From Zerene cesonia (Eukaryota; Arthropoda; Insecta; Lepidoptera; Pieridae), in assembly GCF_012273895.1 (NCBI RefSeq), contig NC_052103.1, forward strand, positions 4,526,001-4,590,000: DNA of 64,000 nt. The letters run 5' to 3'. The notes beneath the pieces are model-generated. The model searched no databases. It was not told the DNA's origin and saw nothing but the letters and a program-made list of their open reading frames with translations. How positions within the stretch are numbered: position 1 is the stretch's first letter; every line of letters starts with the position of its first letter. Positions 21,301 to 33,300 of this stretch are shown here, piece after piece. The position numbers and the translations under genes are program-made.

Positions 21301-23956
21301 CAACAAAAAACCCATTTAATAAACACTGTTTTTTGAAGTATTGTATTGAAGCTGTTAAAATATTTCTTAATTCTTATGAGAAATATTACAGGGTGTTATG
21401 TCGCATTCAATAAACTGGGATTTATTGGAAGATCAATATTTGTCAGATGGGAGTTATAGGGAAAAACTTTCCAAAATGGTAACAATTGTGGATGAAGCAT
21501 TCCTTGCAGGGAAGAAGTTTGCTCAAACTTACTCGCAAAATATGGAGAATTTGTTGCAAAAGAATACCCCTGAAATAATTAAGCAAGTAACGATAGATCC
21601 AGCATATCCTAATTTAGATATTACTTATAAAGAAAGCAGTGTTGTGAGCAACAAATTTGGTGAACCGAATGATTCCAAAAATGAAGGCAAAAGAAAAGAA
21701 GAAAAAGTTGATGAATTAGTGAAATCGTTTGCTCAAAAGGAAAACTTGAATGACGAATTGAAGGTTTTATTAGATGAAAAGAAAATAAGTCAAAGTTTGT
21801 ACAATAAGTTGACATCAAATAAGAAATTCGAATTGGATTCTCAGGATATAGATATAATAAATAAATTGACTGAAAATAGGATAAGGGAGGCACTGCTCAA
21901 ATGTAATACGAATATCGGTAAGTTATTAATAAGTATAAACACATAATATAAGTAATATTACACTTTTCCAATTTGAATAAAATGGTTTTATTTACAGATA
22001 CCAAATTAGAGGCTTCACAGCAACTCTCTCCTCAGAACTCTGAGGAAAAATACACACCACATTCAGATTTATCAAGTGCCAACCGAGAATCAGTTAATAT
22101 TGTAACAAAATCAGAGGGAACAACTGCTGAAAGTACCAAAACAGAATCAAATCAAAATAAAGGATTAATAGAACTAAAATCAAAGCCAGAGAGGAAATCA
22201 TGGAATGTATCAGACCTCACATCAGACCTATGGGTAAACTTACCATTCATGAAATCGAGTGGAAAGAAGATAGACATAGGCAAAATCCACTGGAGGGACA
22301 GAGAAGCACTACAGTTCATGAGGGGTATTATGGATGAATGCACGCACTTGAGTAATTTTTCAGTTCCGTACGACACATCTTTAATAATAGGTTTGTTTTT
22401 TAAATGTTATCATTTTTATTTCTAGGTAATGCTTTCATAAGTTATATTCAAACATTCAAAATTATGAGATAAAAAGAGTACAATAGACTGAACAGGATAA
22501 AAATCTATGCGGGCTTTTGATTACATCTCTTAAGTACAGAAATAATGATATTTAATGAATTCAATATTTCTAAAAGCATTGTTTTATATACTCGTAGTAA
22601 ACAGTATTTTGATTACAATTGTAAGAATTATGTTATGATAAATTAATGATTAAATAAAAATTTATAATTAATTTCTATTATAATCAATGCGTTATTATTA
22701 AGAAATAAATAGTTTTATATATATGATGACAGCCGTGTGCGCAAAGCACGACGCGTACGTGCCGCGCGAGGACGTCGGTGCGTTGGAGGAGATCTGGCCC
22801 GGCGCGGAGGTGCGCTACGTGGACGCGGGACACGTGTCCGCTTACATACTGCACCAATCGCTCTTTCGGTATTTCTTCACTCTCTTTGCTAAACACGACT
22901 AATGATTTGCTAAGTATTCGTTGAAGTTGTGGGTTGTTTTGATGTATGGACAACACTGTCGAGAGTTTCAGGAAAATCTGTTTAAGACATGTAATTTTTG
23001 CATTAAATTAAAATTAAATTAAATTAAATTTAACAAAGGCCGCGTTCCATCGATACAATATTGTAATCATTGAAATAATGTTTCGTATTGGTTGTGATGG
23101 TTCTTAATCATCTCAATAGATGGCGTGGGGTGCCCCTTAGGCACATGAAGACGAAAGAGTAGAAGAAATTCGATTACTGTGGCAGGATCACGGGTGGCCG
23201 AGAGGCTAGGCGTTGCTACGGTTAGGTTAAAAAACGCAGGTTCGAATCCTGCCTCGTGATCAAATTTTTTCTATTCTTTCAAAATTTCTCAAGATTTAAT
23301 ACTACTAAGAATATTTAAATAAATATATACATCAGCAAATGATTTGTCCTTTATATTATGTACTCGCTTTCCGCCCGCGAACTCGCTCGCGTGGACTACA
23401 AAACTTTGTACTCCGCTGATTTTCGAAGAGAGCGTGACATTTTTTACGATTTTAGAGTTTATCTTGTCAACTGTTTATTTGACGAAAAACTAGAAGCCAA
23501 ACCATTTTAAAGACATCATCCAAAGACCCTGTTACATTCTTCTTTTTTTTCATATGTACTCATAAAGTGTATTAATCAAAATACAGTTTTATACAAATCT
23601 GCCCAGTGGCTTTTACGTGATTGACGTATCATAATAATCAAAAATAAAAACTAACCGCTGTTTTGGGGTCTCTTAATCATCCATATTACAAAGCGATTTT
23701 TTTTTTGTTTCTATGTACAACTATGGTCTGGTTACTGTTTTATTATGTATATATAGAAAAAGGGGATAAGCACAATGCCATCACGAAGCGTCACGTATAC
23801 CTATTATTATTGTATATACTTATAATTCAACTAATCTTTTAATACTTTATTGTCTAAAAGTTATAACAATTTGCTTTGTTTTTTTCAAGGGCTTGCATTA
23901 AAGAAGCGTTCGAGCGATCCAAGAAGAGGTGGCAAGACGGGAAACATATTGAATGA
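18355..23956 (+). CDS. ABHD18: ABHD18-type alpha/beta hydrolase
   Basis: Ten exons join to 607 residues: 18355-18446, 18568-18652, 18815-18997, 19346-19458, 20159-20297, 20922-21011, 21392-21917, 21998-22390, 22733-22868 and 23890-23956. The fold matches ABHD18 (C4orf29), an uncharacterised metazoan hydrolase: RSILITKFFTKGWGKPENL at the N-terminus, HLAGTGDHYFWRRR, ILENPFYGLRKP, nucleophile elbow G198-L-S200-M-G202, MDECTHLSNFSVP, and a C-terminal AKHDAY...DAGHVSAY segment. The likely triad is S200, D547 and H574 (inferred). The family is about 415-465 residues. The excess comes from a Lys/Glu/Ser-rich insert at about 270-480, encoded by the seventh and eighth exons. The ninth exon is strikingly GC-rich. 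The substrate is unknown. Confidence 0.92.
20714..20746 (-). repeat. Fragment of the tRNA-like repeat
   Basis: ATCACGAGGCGGGATTAGAA followed by CATGCGTC is the reverse complement of the T-arm/acceptor half of the tRNA-like core at 23188-23260, with a few substitutions. It lies in ABHD18 intron 5. Confidence 0.6.
23138..23291 (+). repeat. Repeat carrying a class-II tRNA-like core
   Basis: The core at 23188-23260 has an A box TGGCCGAGAGG, a perfect B box GGTTCGAATCC and pairable acceptor arms TCACGGG/CTCGTGA. The anticodon arm is ruined and no variable arm forms, so this is not a functional tRNA. It starts at AGGCACATGAAG and ends in TTCTTTCAAAATTTCTCA. It lies in the last ABHD18 intron and is nearly identical to 30046-30196. 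Confidence 0.75.
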
Positions 23957-24086
23957 TAATACATATCTCCACTCGGGATCAGGCGCAATTATAGTCAATC
24001 AATAGAACCCACCCCTTATTCACTGAATTCCAACGATATTTTTGTATGAGCTTGAATAGTGATATTTTTTGTGATAAATTGTTAAC

Positions 24087-24092
24087 AATAAA
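24087..24092 (+). terminator. Polyadenylation signal of ABHD18
   Basis: AATAAA lies 131 bp after the ABHD18 stop. Confidence 0.55.
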
Positions 24093-24099
24093 AGGTTGG

Positions 24100-24975
24100 T
24101 AGCTATTGCCTTTATTGTATGTAGGTCAAGCTAACTCGCTTTAACACTATTTTCGCAAAAAAAAACAATAAATAGCTCATCAAAATATTATTGTTATTTA
24201 AAATACATCAGTAGAGGGTTAAATCAACAATGAATTAAACATGTAGAGCATATTTATTGTCATTACGATACAAACCCTTTCCAAATGATATAACTTAATT
24301 TAGGTCCGAGTTTGAATGGATAGCATAGCTGATTTGATTTATTTGTTGTATAATTAGTTCTAGTCTTGTTGTAGTGTGTAACATAAAATGTCCCCAAATA
24401 TCTAGATCGGTGTTAATTTTGCCAAAATTTTATTCACGTTTATTGAGTACAAAGCTCTTAGTTGATTGTTTAGAATTAATTTTATATATAGAGCAAAACC
24501 GTTGCGTTTTATTATACACTCTTCATATTATGTATATAAGATATAGATCTCTATTGAGATTGTAAAGTGTATTTTTATACATGTATAAATATACATCTTA
24601 TTTTCAAATTCATTTTTCTTATTTACCATTGTGGGTTAGTATTCCTCTTCAAAGAAATCAACCTTTAAAAGTTCCTGGAATATAGTCTGAAATAAACCAT
24701 ACTGATTCTATGAATTCTACCATTCTAGCTATCTTCGTAGTTATAAAGAGGCTTAGAGAGTTATGAGAAATATAATAACAATAGAGATAAGAAGGTGCTA
24801 TTAAATTGCACCTTTTGTTTATATTTCGCTTAAATCCTTTGTTAAAAATATTGTTAATTACCTGAATTCTATAAGGAACCCTTATTATAGGAAGTTGCTT
24901 TATTTGCTCTTTATGCTTTATAATAAATGGATTTACATTTCTGCGATAAGATTAAAATCATCAAACTCGCTATGT
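24100..24975. other. Intergenic spacer between ABHD18 and the gag-derived gene
   Basis: AT-rich sequence with no recognisable gene or repeat beyond short homopolymer runs. Confidence 0.5.
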
Positions 24976-24981
24976 AAGCAC

Positions 24982-25015
24982 ATAAAAGCTAAAGACACAA
25001 AAATTATATTTCAGT
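24982..25015 (+). promoter_or_regulatory. Candidate TATA box and initiator of the gag-derived gene
   Basis: ATAAAAG at 24982-24988 lies 29 bp upstream of TCAGT at 25011-25015, the arthropod initiator consensus, giving a 5' UTR of about 110 bp. The spacing fits a host-type RNA polymerase II core promoter. Confidence 0.5.
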
Positions 25016-25120
25016 CGTAGTCCTCTCTACCACAGAGTGCGCAGCTAATTGAAGTGCAGGTAGTGTGTAGTGTCTAAATAGTTGCAACGAGATTGAAATT
25101 ATTAAGCTTCAACATAAAAA

Positions 25121-26494
25121 ATGTCTATTAGTCAGAGCCTATTACCACTTATAGTAGTAGACAGTGTGCCAAACTGGAAATACCATTTAGAGAAACTTAA
25201 AGAACGTCTAGGGCGCTCACCCAATGCACGAGCTTGTGGTTTGGGTGTGCAATTCGAACCAGAAAATTATGAAGAATACCATACAATATACCACTTTCTA
25301 AAGGAGATCTCCGCAATTGAAGAAATAATATGGTACGATTTGTCTGGTGACCAAAAAGTTAATATTTGTTTACGTGGACTTCCTGCGAATACTGATCCAG
25401 AAGAAGTAATGAATGGCTTGCGCGAGCTTGGGTATGACCCAATGTACGCGCAATATATGCCTTCCAGGAGCGGCCGGCCGGGTGTTTTTAAAGTCACTTT
25501 ACGCAAGACAGAAAATATTTGTCAAACTATATTGGAAGTGACGGAATTACTCCACATTCCCGGGATCCGAATTGATCCGTGGCGAGAGTTAAACAAGAGA
25601 GTGAGAAATGATAAGTACCCAGCATCTATTCTTACATCAAATCACAGTAATTATAATAATATAAATGAACCCACGCGCACGAGTTGTGAGACGCTGTGCT
25701 CGGAGCCTACAACAACAGGCGGGAATCTAAACTCATCGGATATTACATATCCTGTTGCCAAGCATTACATGAGTCGCAGCATGACCGAAATTGTTAATTT
25801 TTTCCGCAGTGTTAATCTCCAAGAAATCGATGAGCTGCAAAGCAGCATACATTTAACTTCTACGAATAAAGAAATGAATCTGAACACTCAAGCTGTAGCA
25901 AAAACCTCATCTAGAAAGAAATGCCGTTGTGGTGAACTACGCCCTGACGCCACACCAACGGCTACAATTCCTTCTTCCACACAATCATCTACCGACATCG
26001 TCAGTAAATATGAACATGACCCATTGGAAGTCAAAGTCTCGCAGTTTGCTAGTGAAGTTATGTGTAATATCCTTGATGTAATCAGGGCCTCCAAAGTCAC
26101 CAATAAAGCAAAAATTCTCGAAAATGCCTTTCTGGCAGCGTCTAAAATAGTGGCATACCGTGCTTATGATAATCCAAACATGATGCCGATGGATTATTCG
26201 GGCATGAAACCGGAAGACATGCAAAACTCGAGCACTCATACGCAGTTGAAATATAAAGTTCCGGAAGACCGTGAACCGATCGTAGATGCGGTCTGTAGAC
26301 ACGCTAAAGAACGTATCAGGGACGTAATGAATATAGTGGATAGAGATCCCTCCGCTAAAGAAATATATGATGCCACTACCCTAGCATGCTTTAGACTAGT
26401 ATATTACGATGCAAATAAAACTCCCGAAAAATGCGAACAAAATGCTAAAAAAATGTATGAAAATTATATGAGCCTCAGAGAGATTATTTTATGA
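25121..26494 (+). CDS. Intact gag-derived (PRE_C2HC) single-exon gene
   Basis: The 457-residue open frame has no intron. Residues about 40-153 match the PRE_C2HC region of jockey-clade LINE ORF1 (gag) proteins: FEPENYEEYHTIYHFLKE, then VNICLRGLPANTDPEEVMNG, LRELGYDPM, and a GVFKVTLRKTENICQTI strand leading to LLHIPGIRIDPW. The CCHC zinc knuckles that normally follow are absent; only a CRCG pair is present near residue 267. The C-terminal half (about 295-457) is helical and unlike known retroelement proteins to my eye. No reverse transcriptase, A tail or target duplication flanks it. An upstream TATA/initiator pair exists. A domesticated gag is inferred. The alternative is a young ORF1 fragment not yet decayed. 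Function is unknown; nucleic-acid or protein binding is likely. Confidence 0.8.
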   Translation: MSISQSLLPLIVVDSVPNWKYHLEKLKERLGRSPNARACGLGVQFEPENYEEYHTIYHFLKEISAIEEIIWYDLSGDQKVNICLRGLPANTDPEEVMNGLRELGYDPMYAQYMPSRSGRPGVFKVTLRKTENICQTILEVTELLHIPGIRIDPWRELNKRVRNDKYPASILTSNHSNYNNINEPTRTSCETLCSEPTTTGGNLNSSDITYPVAKHYMSRSMTEIVNFFRSVNLQEIDELQSSIHLTSTNKEMNLNTQAVAKTSSRKKCRCGELRPDATPTATIPSSTQSSTDIVSKYEHDPLEVKVSQFASEVMCNILDVIRASKVTNKAKILENAFLAASKIVAYRAYDNPNMMPMDYSGMKPEDMQNSSTHTQLKYKVPEDREPIVDAVCRHAKERIRDVMNIVDRDPSAKEIYDATTLACFRLVYYDANKTPEKCEQNAKKMYENYMSLREIIL

Positions 26495-26564
26495 AAATGC
26501 AAAATGCAAAATGATATTGTTACCATATGAAAATACAAAAAATATAGCTTATCACGCTGACTAT

Positions 26565-26760
26565 GTACATCATTATCATCAACCCATATATGTTCCCATT
26601 GAAGGGACTCGGACCTACTATAGAGCTCTTATCAACCACGCTGGCCAGGCGCGGGTCGAAAGATGTCACATGTAAAACTTTTGATTCTTTGGCATGCCGG
26701 TTCCCTCAAGATGTTTTCATTCAACCTTTCCAGCAGTGATGGTGTGAATTATGAGCTGAT
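26565..26760 (+). mobile_element. Lepidopteran SINE-like repeat
   Basis: The blocks ATCATCAACCCATATATGTT, CACGCTGGCCAGGCGCGGGT and TTCCCTCAAGATGTTTTCAT recur widely in lepidopteran genomes as a short interspersed repeat (from memory). Degenerate and non-coding; just downstream of the gag-derived gene. Confidence 0.6.
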
Positions 26761-26879
26761 AAATTGAAAAAATCAATTTATTTCCGACCGGTTTCGCACC
26801 TCGACCTTTCTACGTACAAGGTCCTCGTCTCTAATCTACCACTGCTATCAAATAGATTGTATTAAAAAAAATCAAGGTC

Positions 26880-28440
26880 ATTCGTTTTGCATTACTTTAG
26901 TAAAAAAACACCATTAAGTATAAAACAATTTTTATTAGAATCACGTAACACGACATACGTTATATATAGCGGGAACAGTTGGGATTTGAAACAAACACGT
27001 TTCATAGCACACATTTATACATATAAAAACACGTTGACTCTTATCGCAAGACCAAAACGTTTAGGTCAGTATTATAAATCTAGATGCAGATTTAGTTTCT
27101 TTTACTTCCAAAATTACTGCAACTCTACATATCCTTGTTTAAATAGACCGAACCATTGTGAAACAGTTCATAAAACTTACTTGAAATTGTAACAAAATAT
27201 TATAAATATCTTTAACATCCCATTCACACTAGATGCAAAGATTTGTTTTTTATAACACGAACATTTCAAACAAGTACAGCAAATTTAGAGCAGCATATTA
27301 ATTAAATTTGGCGCAAGGTGTGACTAATATTCATTTTATAAAATTTTGGGAAATGCTCGAGAAGGTAAACGACAAACTGGGCGCATTCTTTATTTAAATA
27401 ATTCGTTTTTCTATCCAACTTGTTCAAGATTTGTCCAAAATATTATATATAAAATAATAACACCTTAAGTTATTTCTTGAGTAAAATACAAATGATAGCA
27501 GCGCCAGAGCAAAAGAAAAGTTGTTGTTAGGGAAATCTGTTGTAATTTGCATCGGTTTATAATATAATACAACAAAAAACTCTTTATTTTTGTTTTGCTT
27601 AAAACATACCAAATGTGGTTTATAACACTGATCCCATTCATATATCTAATTGGAAGTTCATAAGTTTAATATGGAAGAAAAAGAAATTTATTTTACCATC
27701 TACACAATGAAACAAATATGTATCAATAAATTTTCAGTATACACTGTAAAACTTAACATTTACGCAATTTCTTTCTTCTATAACTTTACAAATCGCGAAA
27801 CAAATGATATAGAACTAAATAAAATAAAGCCATGAATGCCGTGTACACAGGGGTTTATTCATATTCTAAAACGAAGCCTATATAAAGTTTATTGCTGATG
27901 CAATTTTACCCGAATGATTCGATACAACGTTGTTATAATTGGCACGATATCGTACGAACAACATATGCGACAAGATTTGAAAGTTACATAACAATGTATT
28001 CATTTTATTCCGTACGAATATCGATAGCTCGGTCGCTAATTATGTTATAAAAGCACCACTATAAATGAAATCATTGAATCGATTCAGTATATGGAAAAAG
28101 TGTATAATCTTTTTATTTTTGCAAATACAGCACTAACCATAAAAATATAATGTAACTATAACGCGTGGATCAATTCCTACAATAATTATTATTGGCTTTA
28201 GTGTTAGGACAATCTTATTATACCACTTCTTTCTTAGTATAAATGTTGAATTTGAACTTGGCATACATAATATACAACGTACCAACGATAACTTGTAATG
28301 TTGCTTATAAGATTTCTTACCAAATAGAACAGTTCTTAGTTTAGTTCACTTCCTTAACAAATTCAATAGGTATATCTATGATAACTTATTCGTGATGTTC
28401 GTACGATTTCTTGCCAATTAGAACAGTTAGTATTATAATG
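26880..28440. other. Intergenic / SART3 3' region
   Basis: AT-rich sequence without a supported gene. Several TTTATT strings on the + strand (for example 28112-28117) could serve as SART3 polyadenylation signals on the - strand, but none is decisive. Confidence 0.5.
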
Positions 28441-28452
28441 CCAATAAATATT

Positions 28453-30252
28453 TCACTTCTTAAGTAGTAAATTCCTAAAGTCAGTGTTAGAGAGCGGTCG
28501 TTTGTCGCCGTTGGTGGAAGTGCCGTTCGAAGTACTGGCTGTGGGTTTCTGGAGGACGCTGGGTATAAAACTGCTAAGTTGTGTCCGCCGCCTGGAAATG
28601 AGAATTTTTCATTTGTACCACTCATAAATGTATGCTACAATACATGTATAAGCGTATGGATACCCTATTATGTTATAGTTATTTTTATCAACAAACCTAA
28701 CCAAAGTGTCAGAACTAGATCAAATTTAAATGGCTACATGGACAGGTGCTAAACCCGCTTCCAATTAAAAAAAAAGCTCATAAAAATCAGTTCACCTAAT
28801 AAAAATTTATGACGTAAAAAACACATAAGTGTGTTCCAGTGTGTCCAATGTCTTTAAATTATTATTGTATTATATTTTTTAATTTTCTACAAAAACGAAA
28901 CATGTAATGCTTTGGGTAAATCCTCTTAATTACTTGATGAATACACAGATAAATAAATAATAAACATAACACTTATACTCACATGCCCCCACCCGTGTCG
29001 CGTTTGGGCAGCCCTAGAGTAGCCGTGGCGTCATCCTTCTTGGGCGGCGGCGCGCTAATGGCCACTTGTATGGATCTATCGGCGACTTGCAAACCGTTTG
29101 TTTTCTCCAACGCGGTAGCCGCCGACCCCTCGTCCTCGTACTCTATGTAAGCGAGGCCTTTGGGTTTGCCGTCCCTGGAGAGAAATTTCGAGAATAAACC
29201 CCATTATTCTTATAAAAATGTTGCCTTTAACTGAATTAAAATGTAACACTAATAATGACTTAAATTATTGGCGTTATAAATAAACTTTTATTGTATGTCT
29301 CAATTTTAGCTTTATGCAAGTTTTTTTTTAATGTTATCATAAACACGTCCAAAGTAGTATTTTCTTGTGTTTGGTTTTACGCGAGTATTATACATTTAGA
29401 AATTAAAAACTTTTTAACGGATTTTAAACGCGAAATTATTCATATACGTCCAAAGTAATAAAAAAACATACGATAAGGGCAAGCGAAATTAAGCGTAAGC
29501 TTAGCATTAGCATTTTAATACATAGTAAAAACAAAGTCGCTTTCTCTGTCCCTATGTCCCTATTTAATCTTTAAAACTACGCAACGGATTTTGAAGGTTT
29601 TTTTTTATAGATAGAGTGATGAGGAAGTATTATATCTATAATAATATCTATTAAAATACTCGAAATAAACGCGTGCGAAGCCACGGGCAAAAGCTAATAT
29701 TAAATTAAAAAAAAAATCAACTTACTTAAAAGTGACAACCCTAACGTCCCGCAGAGCCCCGTGCTTATCGAATATTTCAGTGAGCGATTCTTTATTACAG
29801 TGCGAATAGGGCAGGTTCTTCACGAACAACTTATTCTTCTCGACATCCGTTGGATACTTGAACGTGGGCGTGCTTTTTTTCGCGGAGTATCGTGACAGGA
29901 ACATCGGGCGACCGTTGAGTGGTGCTCTGTCGTGTTTCAGCGCTTCGTCTACTGCTTCCTGTGAATTTATTTATTTATTTTTTTCCTTTAAATTATTGAA
30001 AACTTAACTACCCATTATATGAGAAATTTTGAAAGAATAGAAAAAATTTAGGCACATGAAACCGAAAGAGTAGAAGAAATTCGATTACTGTGGCAGGATC
30101 ACGGGTGGCCGAGAGGCTAGGCGTTGCTACGGTTAGGCAAGATACGCAGGTTCGAATCCTGCCTCGTGATTTTTTCTATTCTTTCAAAATTTCTCATTTA
30201 TAAAGCATTTCAATGCTATAAAACTAAAAATTAAATATACCCATTATATGTT

Positions 30253-30300
<48 letters not shown>

Positions 30301-33300
30301 CCTAAGTTATAATAAGTTTCCTATTTATTAGTATAGATAATATAATATCAGGAAATATTACATTACGTATTTTTAGTCATTGTAATCATGTCACAGTAGC
30401 AAAGAGAACGGTTATTTTAATAAAACGCTCGAATTAGCATTAAGGGATCACACGTCTTATCAAATAGTCAAAGAATTTTGAAAATCGGTCAAATAGTTCA
30501 TGACATTAGCGCTTACAACCAAAAAAACTCTATATATTTTGCTGCAGATATGTTAACAGTTTTTTTTTTTTAAATAGTGTAAATAGTACCTGATTAAAAG
30601 CGGTACAATTCACAGTAGAGTGCTACTTACAGGGGTTTCATACTGGCAGTAGCATATGGAGCCGCCGAACGCTTTCACACCAGACTTCAATCGCAAAGAC
30701 ACTATCTTGCCGAATTCTGACAATTTGTCGCGTAGGCTCTGTTCGTCCGTTCTGAAAAACGAAATATGTTATATTCAACTGATAGTGATATGTAAATTTC
30801 CATACCAAAAAGGATTAAAATTGTTGCGAGGTCTCTTATTTCGAATGAGGATAGTCATATAGGTTACTTTTTAGCACCAGGTTTTGTAACTACTTGTTAT
30901 AGCTAGTAATGAACAACATATATATAGAAGTACTTCTTAAGATATTCCGTGGATAAACAGATTTACAAAATTAAACTGTATGAAAATTTAAATAAATTCT
31001 TTACTCCTTTACTATTATGTCGTTTAAACATTATCCACAATTCACATACAAACAAAAAATGTATCTAAAAATTCAAGTTTTTTCAAAATTCAAGTACAAT
31101 CCGGCTCGAAGGACCAAAACTTCAATAGACCTAGTTTCCAATAAAAATTTGAAACATGCAACATACTTAAACTCGAGGTTGCTAACGAACAGCGTGCAAG
31201 CCTCCCGCGTCCCGAGCCGCCGGGCACTCTCCTCGCTCTCTGTTCTTTGACGTTTATTCTTTCCACCTATAAAAATAATTAATATATAAAACTCTACGAA
31301 CACAGGAATATATGGGTGGAAATAAAAATTATAACTTCAATAAAATTACATACTTTCTTCATCATCTTCATGAGCTCGCTTGGTACCGCTCGCACTATCT
31401 GCGTCCTTTTCTTTTACATCCACTTCCATATTTCCCTCCTTTTTCCTCTTCACTTCACTACCTTCAGCAATCTCATCTGATTTCCTTTTGCCTTTGTTCG
31501 CTTTCGTGTCTTTTGCTTTCTTTTTATTGTCCATTTTGCTTTTCTTACCCTGTCCCTGTTTGCCCTTTTGTTTCTGACCGGTCATTTTTTCTTTCATCGC
31601 TTGATAGTTGTCCCGCCATTCTTTGAGTTTGGCCTGCAATTAATGTTATAATTAAATTGTTGTAAATTGGACGATTAATTATGGACATCATGGGATGAGA
31701 AATTTTCCCTAGCCTACTGGTAAATAAATTAGGAAAGAATGATGTGTACTTTCTTTTATTATACTCATTACATACAATGATGATGATATTCGAATGTTTT
31801 CTTGTAAATATTGAAGTAACTAGATTATTTATAATTGGACGCTGATTTGATATAAAACCTTGGTAGATAAAACTATGTGGGCCATACAGTGTGGCTTAGA
31901 TTCTCAATACAGGTAGAGGTGGCGTCGAGAGCCACAGAATGGGGGGGAGCGTCGTCGCCATGGCAACCGCGAAGCGCCCCACCTGGCACAGGTCGGCGCA
32001 CTCGAGCGCCGTGTGCAGCTGGCCGTGGTCGCGCTCGAAGTGCGTCCAGAGCGCGGCGAGCGCGGGCGGGTAGTCGGCCACGCAGCGCAGCGCGCGCCGG
32101 TGCAGCTCGCGCAGGCGCCGCTCGCCCGACCCGCCCCACCGCGCCAGCTCCAGCTGGATCAGCGCCTCCCAGTACTTCGAGAGGGTTTTGTTCTCGCCGT
32201 ACTCTGTATCGACATTTACATTAGTATTTACATAAGTTACAAATATATTCATCACGCTTACTAAAGTATGACTTCCGTGTGCCGTTTTCTATCTAACTAG
32301 CTACGCCTTTTTACCCAAGGGCAACAGCAGATCGGTGGTTTTCATGTGAAATAATAACATAGATCCAAATTTTCGCAAGTATAATAGGACAAGATATTTT
32401 AATATATGAACATGCAAAAATATACTTTATAACATCGTGTCTCCCTCTTGCCCAATAATTAAATAAACAAACAATTGCCACACTACAGACCACTGTGACA
32501 TTTATCCTAATACTTAATATTACATGTACAGATTCAAGAATAAAATAACAATAAAGTATAAACAAGTTCTATTTTACAAACAAAAAAAAATCACAAACTC
32601 ACTGAATATTTCCTCAAAAATCTCTTTTCCTTGCTTTGGGTCATTCATCCTGCTATACTCCAATCGTGCCCAAAACAATGGCACTTCACAGTCGTTGGCT
32701 TCATCACCCCAAGCCTGCAAATATAAGCACAGTGTTAAAAGATATTTAAATCATTTTATTTATAAACATGTTATATTCTGAGCATGATTATATTTAAAAC
32801 AAAAGAACATTATAGGTATAAATTTTACTTAGAACTGTATAACTGTCATTTGTTTTTGTAATAAAAGACGACAAAACAAAAGCCTATTTCATTTCTCATA
32901 ATGTTTGTTTAATATACAATAGGAAGTAATTTGCAACACAAATTAGCCATAAACATGCTTATCACAGTACATAACTCTTAAAATATGTGACAAAATGGCA
33001 ATCACATTTAAAAGTGAAATAGCAATGATTTACCTCGGCTAGAGAATCCCACGCCAGTCTAAATGTTCTCCTAAGTCTTTCTACATCAGGTTCATTATCA
33101 AATGCAGTCCGTCGCCGAGTGAACTCCAAATAACTGAGCCACAGAGCCTCACCGTCTTTGTACGAATCCATACCCTTTGATAATGCAGTCTCAAAAATCG
33201 ATTTGACCTGCAATGAAGGATTTTCACTGTATTCTAAACAAATTTTTCGTAATTTTTTGCGCTAATGGAGCATACTAAAGCATGTGGGGAAAAAATGTTT

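Noticed and set aside
23188..23260. Functional tRNA gene with intact A and B boxes
   Set aside because: The anticodon arm does not form, there is no class-II variable arm, and near copies at 30.1 kb and 20.7 kb with the same flanks show that it is a repeat.
31877..32224. Arg/Ala-rich open frame on the + strand
   Set aside because: Antisense shadow of a very GC-rich SART3 exon (31983-32203), whose - strand frame continues the HAT-repeat protein with proper splice sites.
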